Origin: Catellatospora coxensis
GTDB lineage: Bacteria; Actinomycetota; Actinomycetes; Mycobacteriales; Micromonosporaceae
DNA: 39,780 bases
Reading direction: 5' to 3'
NCBI RefSeq assembly: GCF_016862635.1
Contig: NZ_BONI01000083.1
Location: forward strand, 1-39,780
This document shows, one piece after another, positions 36,858-39,780 of the stretch. A program made the translations under genes and the position numbers. The number at the start of each line of letters is the position of its first letter. Position 1 is the stretch's first letter. The notes beneath the pieces were generated by a model. That model did not search any database and was not told the DNA's origin. It saw nothing but the letters and a program-made list of their open reading frames with translations.

Positions 36858-38378
36858 GTGAGCGAGCGGAGCGAACGGGTGATCGGCGACGAGGCGCTGC
36901 GCGGCGCCCCCACGTGGACCCCCAACCCGACCGAGCTGTCCGACCTCGAACTGCTGCTGGCCGGGGCGTACGCGCCGCTCGGCGGTTTCCTCGGCCGCGA
37001 CGACCTGCGCTCGGTGGCGGCCACCTCCCGGCTCGTCGACGGGCGCCCCTGGCCGCTGCAGGTGAAGCTGGAGGTGCCGGCCGGGATGCTGGACGGCATC
37101 GAGGTCGCCGACGCCCCGCCGCTGGTGCTGACCGACGCCGAGGGCGCGCCCGTCGCCCGGCTCGACGTCGCCGAGGTGTGGCCGACCCGCGAGGGCTGGT
37201 GCGGCGTCGCCGGGCCGGTCACCCGGTACGGCGACGGCGGGCGGGCCCCGTTCGACCGGCTGCGCCTGCCCACCGACGCCGTCCGCGAGCTGCTGACCGC
37301 GCAGCGGGTGCTCGGCTACTTCGCCGACCGGCCGCTGCACCGGCCGCAGCTCGCCCAGCTCAACCATGCCGCCCGCCAGCTCAACGCGCAACTCGTCGTG
37401 CTGGTGCCGGTCGGCGCGCCCGGCCCCGACGGCCTGACCTCCGAGTCGCTGGTGCGCTGCGTGCTCGCCGCGCGGGACCGGATGAACGAGCCCGTCATCG
37501 TCGCGATCCCGCTGACGAGCCGCGGCAACGAGATCACCGACGCGCTGGTCCGGGCCCGGGTCGCCGCCGCGTACGGCGCCACCCACCTGCTCGGCACGGC
37601 CACCACCATGTCCGGCGGCGGCCCGCGCGTGCTGATCCCGCGCGAGCTGGTCTACGACAGCCGGGACGGCCAGTGGCGCGACCGCGACGAGGTGCCCGAG
37701 CGCTTCGAGCGCATCGCGCTGACCGACGAGGAGATCGCCGGGCTGCTCGACGACGGCCTGCCGCTGCCCGAGTGGCACACCCCGCCGGCGGTGGCCCGCG
37801 AGCTGTCCAAGGCCCGCCCGCCCCGCCGCCAGCGCGGCGTGGTGCTGTTCTTCACCGGTTTCAGCGGCTCCGGCAAGTCCACGGTGGCCCGCGGCGTCGC
37901 CGACGCGCTGCTGGAGACCGGCGAGCGCAGCCTGACCGTGCTCGACGGCGACGTGGTGCGCCGCGAGCTGAGCGCCGGGCTCGGTTTCAGCAAGGCCGAC
38001 CGCGACCTCAACATCCGCCGCATCGGCTGGGTCGCCGCGGAGACGGCCCGGCACGGCGGCATGGCCATCTGCTGCCCGATCGCGCCGTACGCCAGCGCCC
38101 GCGCCAACGCCCGCGCCATGGCCACCGCCGCCGGGGCCGACTTCGTGCTGGTGCACGTGGCGACCCCGATCGAGGTGTGCGAGCAGCGCGACCGCAAGGG
38201 CCTCTACGCCCGCGCCCGCGCCGGGCAGATCACCGGGATGACCGGGATCGACGACCCGTACGAGGTGCCGACCGACGCCGAGCTGGTGCTCGACACCTCG
38301 GAGGGCACCATCGAGGACGCTGTCGACACCGTGCTCGTGTTCCTCGGCGAAGAGGGCTGGATCAACCCCCGCAGCTGA
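36858..38378 (+). CDS. cysC: Degenerate ATP sulfurylase - APS kinase fusion
   Basis: 506 residues. The N-terminal ~320 residues follow ATP sulfurylase (SDLELLLAGAYAPLGGFLGRDD, DGRPWPLQVKLEV, and the end LPLPEWHTPPAVARELSK). However, the catalytic QTRNPxHxxH region reads FADRPLHRPQ, so the second His is Gln164, and the GRDHAG motif is replaced by GTATTMSG. The C-terminal APS kinase (~325-506) is intact: Walker A FSGSGKST, then LDGDVVRRELSAGLGFSKADRDLNIRR. It should make PAPS from APS, while the N-terminal half is probably structural or regulatory. The start GTG 36858 encodes MSERSERVI, resembling the 68-bp repeat micro-ORF. Confidence 0.85.
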   Translation: MSERSERVIGDEALRGAPTWTPNPTELSDLELLLAGAYAPLGGFLGRDDLRSVAATSRLVDGRPWPLQVKLEVPAGMLDGIEVADAPPLVLTDAEGAPVARLDVAEVWPTREGWCGVAGPVTRYGDGGRAPFDRLRLPTDAVRELLTAQRVLGYFADRPLHRPQLAQLNHAARQLNAQLVVLVPVGAPGPDGLTSESLVRCVLAARDRMNEPVIVAIPLTSRGNEITDALVRARVAAAYGATHLLGTATTMSGGGPRVLIPRELVYDSRDGQWRDRDEVPERFERIALTDEEIAGLLDDGLPLPEWHTPPAVARELSKARPPRRQRGVVLFFTGFSGSGKSTVARGVADALLETGERSLTVLDGDVVRRELSAGLGFSKADRDLNIRRIGWVAAETARHGGMAICCPIAPYASARANARAMATAAGADFVLVHVATPIEVCEQRDRKGLYARARAGQITGMTGIDDPYEVPTDAELVLDTSEGTIEDAVDTVLVFLGEEGWINPRS

Positions 38379-38380
38379 AC

Positions 38381-38417
38381 GACGCGACGGCCCGCCACCT
38401 GGGCGGGCCGTCGCGTC
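38381..38417. terminator. Perfect bidirectional terminator
   Basis: 16-bp perfect stem GACGCGACGGCCCGCC/GGCGGGCCGTCGCGTC, loop ACCTG, between the convergent Sat-CysC and glycosidase genes. Confidence 0.85.
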
Positions 38418-38423
38418 CGTGAC

Positions 38424-39780
38424 TCAGTAGGCCGGGCCGGTCACGATGTCGAAGGCCGGGTGCTTGCTGAACTGCTGGAACGAGGACAGCCCCGACGAGG
38501 TCATGTCGATCATCGAGCTGCGGCCCTCCTCGGCGCTCGGCGACTCGAAGTAGACCAGTGCCTTCAGCCGCGGGAACAGCTCCAGCTGCAGCCGGGCCGA
38601 GTCGAAGAAGCGCGCCTGGTGCTGCGGGTTGTTGCGGGAGTGCCACACGCCCCACTCGCCCAGCATCAGCGGCTTGTCCGGGAAGGACGTCGCGGCCCAG
38701 TTGTAGAAGCCCGGCCAGTCCTTGCGGCTGCCCGACCTGCGGTTCATCATCTCCGCGAAGTCGCCGTAGCCGTAGCCCGGGTCGCTGTAGGCGTAGGTGT
38801 CCCAGGCGACCCAGTCCACCACGTCGTCACCGGGGTACAGGTCCTCGAACCAGTCCTTGACGTTCCACGGGACGAAGGCCATGTAGCACATCACCGAGAC
38901 CAGGTTGCTCACCCCGCGGGCGCGCAGCCCGGTCACCACGTGCCGGTACGCCGCGGCATAGTCCTTCGCGGTCATGCCGCTGCCCGGCCGTGCGATGACG
39001 TCGTTCTCCGGCTCGTGGTTCATCGTGAAGAAGAACTGGTCCTGCAGCGAGCCGCGGATGTGCACGGCCAGCCGGTCCAGGTAGGCCTCGGTGCGCGCGT
39101 CGCCGCGGGCGATGCCGGCCCAGCTGACGCCCTGCGGCTTCCAGTTCAGGAACAGCACCCGCTTGTGGGCCGGGTCCCTGGTGATGGCCAGCTCCTCCAC
39201 GGTGGGGAACAGCGAGGCGCCGCGGTGGTACGCGTGGTAGACGACCTGCTGGCGGTTGGTGCGCCGCTCGAACTCGTACAGCGCCTGGATGCGGTTCTGC
39301 GAGGTGTGCGCGCCCGGCGCGACGCCCCACAGGGCCCCGCAGGTCGGCACCAGCGCCTGCCCGATCACGCACTCGACCGGCAGGTTCGGGTCGGTCGACG
39401 GCGACGGCGAGGCGGGCGGCAGGCTCGGTCCGGCCGACGGCGGGGCGCTCGGGTCCGTGCCGGGCGGAACGCTGGGATCGGTTCCGGGCGGGGAGCTCGG
39501 GTCGACGACCGGCGGGACGCTCGGGTCGGTGCCGGGCGGGGTGCTCGGGTCCGTGGCCGGTGGCGTGCTCGGGTCGGTCGCGGGCGGCGCGGTCGGGTCG
39601 ACCGGCGGCAGGCCCGGGTCGGTCGGGTCGACGACCGGCGGGATGCCGGGGCTCGGCTCGGGGCCGGGTTCCGTGCCCGGGTCGGGCTGGCCGGGGCCGG
39701 GGTCGGGACCTGGCGCCGGACCGGGGTCGGTGCCGGGGTCAGGGCTCGGCTGCGTGCCGGGGCCGGGGCCCGCACTGGGC
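38424..39780 (-). CDS. Secreted GH26-like glycoside hydrolase, 5' end outside the window
   Basis: The frame stays open to the window edge, so at least 450 C-terminal residues are present and the N-terminus (signal peptide) is missing. The catalytic domain starts near CVIGQALVPTCGALWGV. The probable acid/base Glu is in FFTMNHEPEND and the nucleophile Glu in LMLGEWGVWH, the two-Glu layout of GH26 and related (beta/alpha)8 enzymes. Upstream is a long linker of octapeptides DPSxPPxx. The start GTG 39368 inside the linker is not the true start. Substrate (mannan, glucan or other) unknown. Confidence 0.75.
   Translation of the reverse strand, partial: PSAGPGPGTQPSPDPGTDPGPAPGPDPGPGQPDPGTEPGPEPSPGIPPVVDPTDPGLPPVDPTAPPATDPSTPPATDPSTPPGTDPSVPPVVDPSSPPGTDPSVPPGTDPSAPPSAGPSLPPASPSPSTDPNLPVECVIGQALVPTCGALWGVAPGAHTSQNRIQALYEFERRTNRQQVVYHAYHRGASLFPTVEELAITRDPAHKRVLFLNWKPQGVSWAGIARGDARTEAYLDRLAVHIRGSLQDQFFFTMNHEPENDVIARPGSGMTAKDYAAAYRHVVTGLRARGVSNLVSVMCYMAFVPWNVKDWFEDLYPGDDVVDWVAWDTYAYSDPGYGYGDFAEMMNRRSGSRKDWPGFYNWAATSFPDKPLMLGEWGVWHSRNNPQHQARFFDSARLQLELFPRLKALVYFESPSAEEGRSSMIDMTSSGLSSFQQFSKHPAFDIVTGPAY
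39385..39700 (-). repeat. 24-bp tandem repeats encoding DPSxPPxx octapeptides
   Basis: On the minus strand the linker reads as degenerate octapeptide units such as DPSVPPVV, DPSSPPGT, DPSVPPGT and DPSAPPSA. I translated about five in frame, and the nucleotide pattern continues to near 39700. It is a flexible extracellular linker and a likely site of length variation. Confidence 0.7.

Noticed and set aside
39365-39775. 136-codon Arg/Pro-rich frame at the right edge
   Set aside because: Out-of-frame reading of the octapeptide linker; the true frame is continuous with the GH26-like domain.

Overview
The window is chromosomal DNA of a high-GC actinobacterium, most likely a member of the Micromonosporaceae (Micromonospora, Catellatospora, Actinoplanes and relatives). 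The evidence is the very high GC content, the abundance of GTG starts, a bldA-type tRNA-Leu(UAA), the PadR-HAAS pair and the eno - FtsB - DUF501 - Ppx neighbourhood. Several short intergenic repeat families also recur across the window. No phage, transposase, CRISPR array or rRNA is visible.

Layout. 1-914: SGNH hydrolase behind a tandem of 68-bp repeat units. 1095-3600: thiolase, a small unknown protein and a Bax-inhibitor-like membrane protein. 4122-4205: tRNA-Leu(UAA). 4342-7542: large membrane protein and type II NADH dehydrogenase. 7627-12018: DUF4129 / unknown / MoxR / DUF58 / membrane-protein operon. 12087-13540: uracil-DNA glycosylase coupled to a dienelactone hydrolase. 13716-14850: two paralogous LppU-like proteins. 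15072-16506: PadR regulator with HAAS membrane protein. 16577-20548: Ppx/GppA, short N-acetylglutamate synthase, DUF501, FtsB/DivIC and enolase. 20649-24780: lipoprotein, DUF885 peptidase-like protein, MazG and a SurA-N-like lipoprotein. 24907-26085: unknown polytopic membrane protein. 26175-30345: ogt and mfd. 30616-33581: lipoprotein, DUF234-type ATPase with a 38-bp palindromic operator candidate, and an SDR. 33804-38378: PEP carboxylase and a fused, apparently degenerate ATP sulfurylase - APS kinase. 38424-end: the 3' part of a secreted GH26-like glycosidase with an octapeptide-repeat linker.

Most striking observation. A 68-bp repeat sits precisely inside ATGA stop/start overlaps at four gene junctions: upstream of the SGNH hydrolase (tandem), DUF4129/membrane protein, PadR/HAAS and mfd/ogt. 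Each full copy is a 23-codon open frame whose ATG overlaps the upstream gene's TGA (where that gene is in the window) and whose TGA overlaps the downstream gene's ATG. Its GAG-GAG codons double as a Shine-Dalgarno sequence. Its 3' half folds into a hairpin that holds the downstream start codon, with compensatory base changes between copies. It looks like a portable translational-coupling module that I cannot name.

Other structure. A 75-bp palindromic repeat occurs four times and a GTTAAGAAGGGCACC hairpin repeat twice. At least seven genes have a TANNNT box 6-7 nt before the start codon, which suggests leaderless mRNAs. By eye, the only TTA codon in the window's real genes is in moxR, a possible target of the bldA-type tRNA encoded about 5 kb away. 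A candidate leader peptide precedes the sulfur-assimilation gene.
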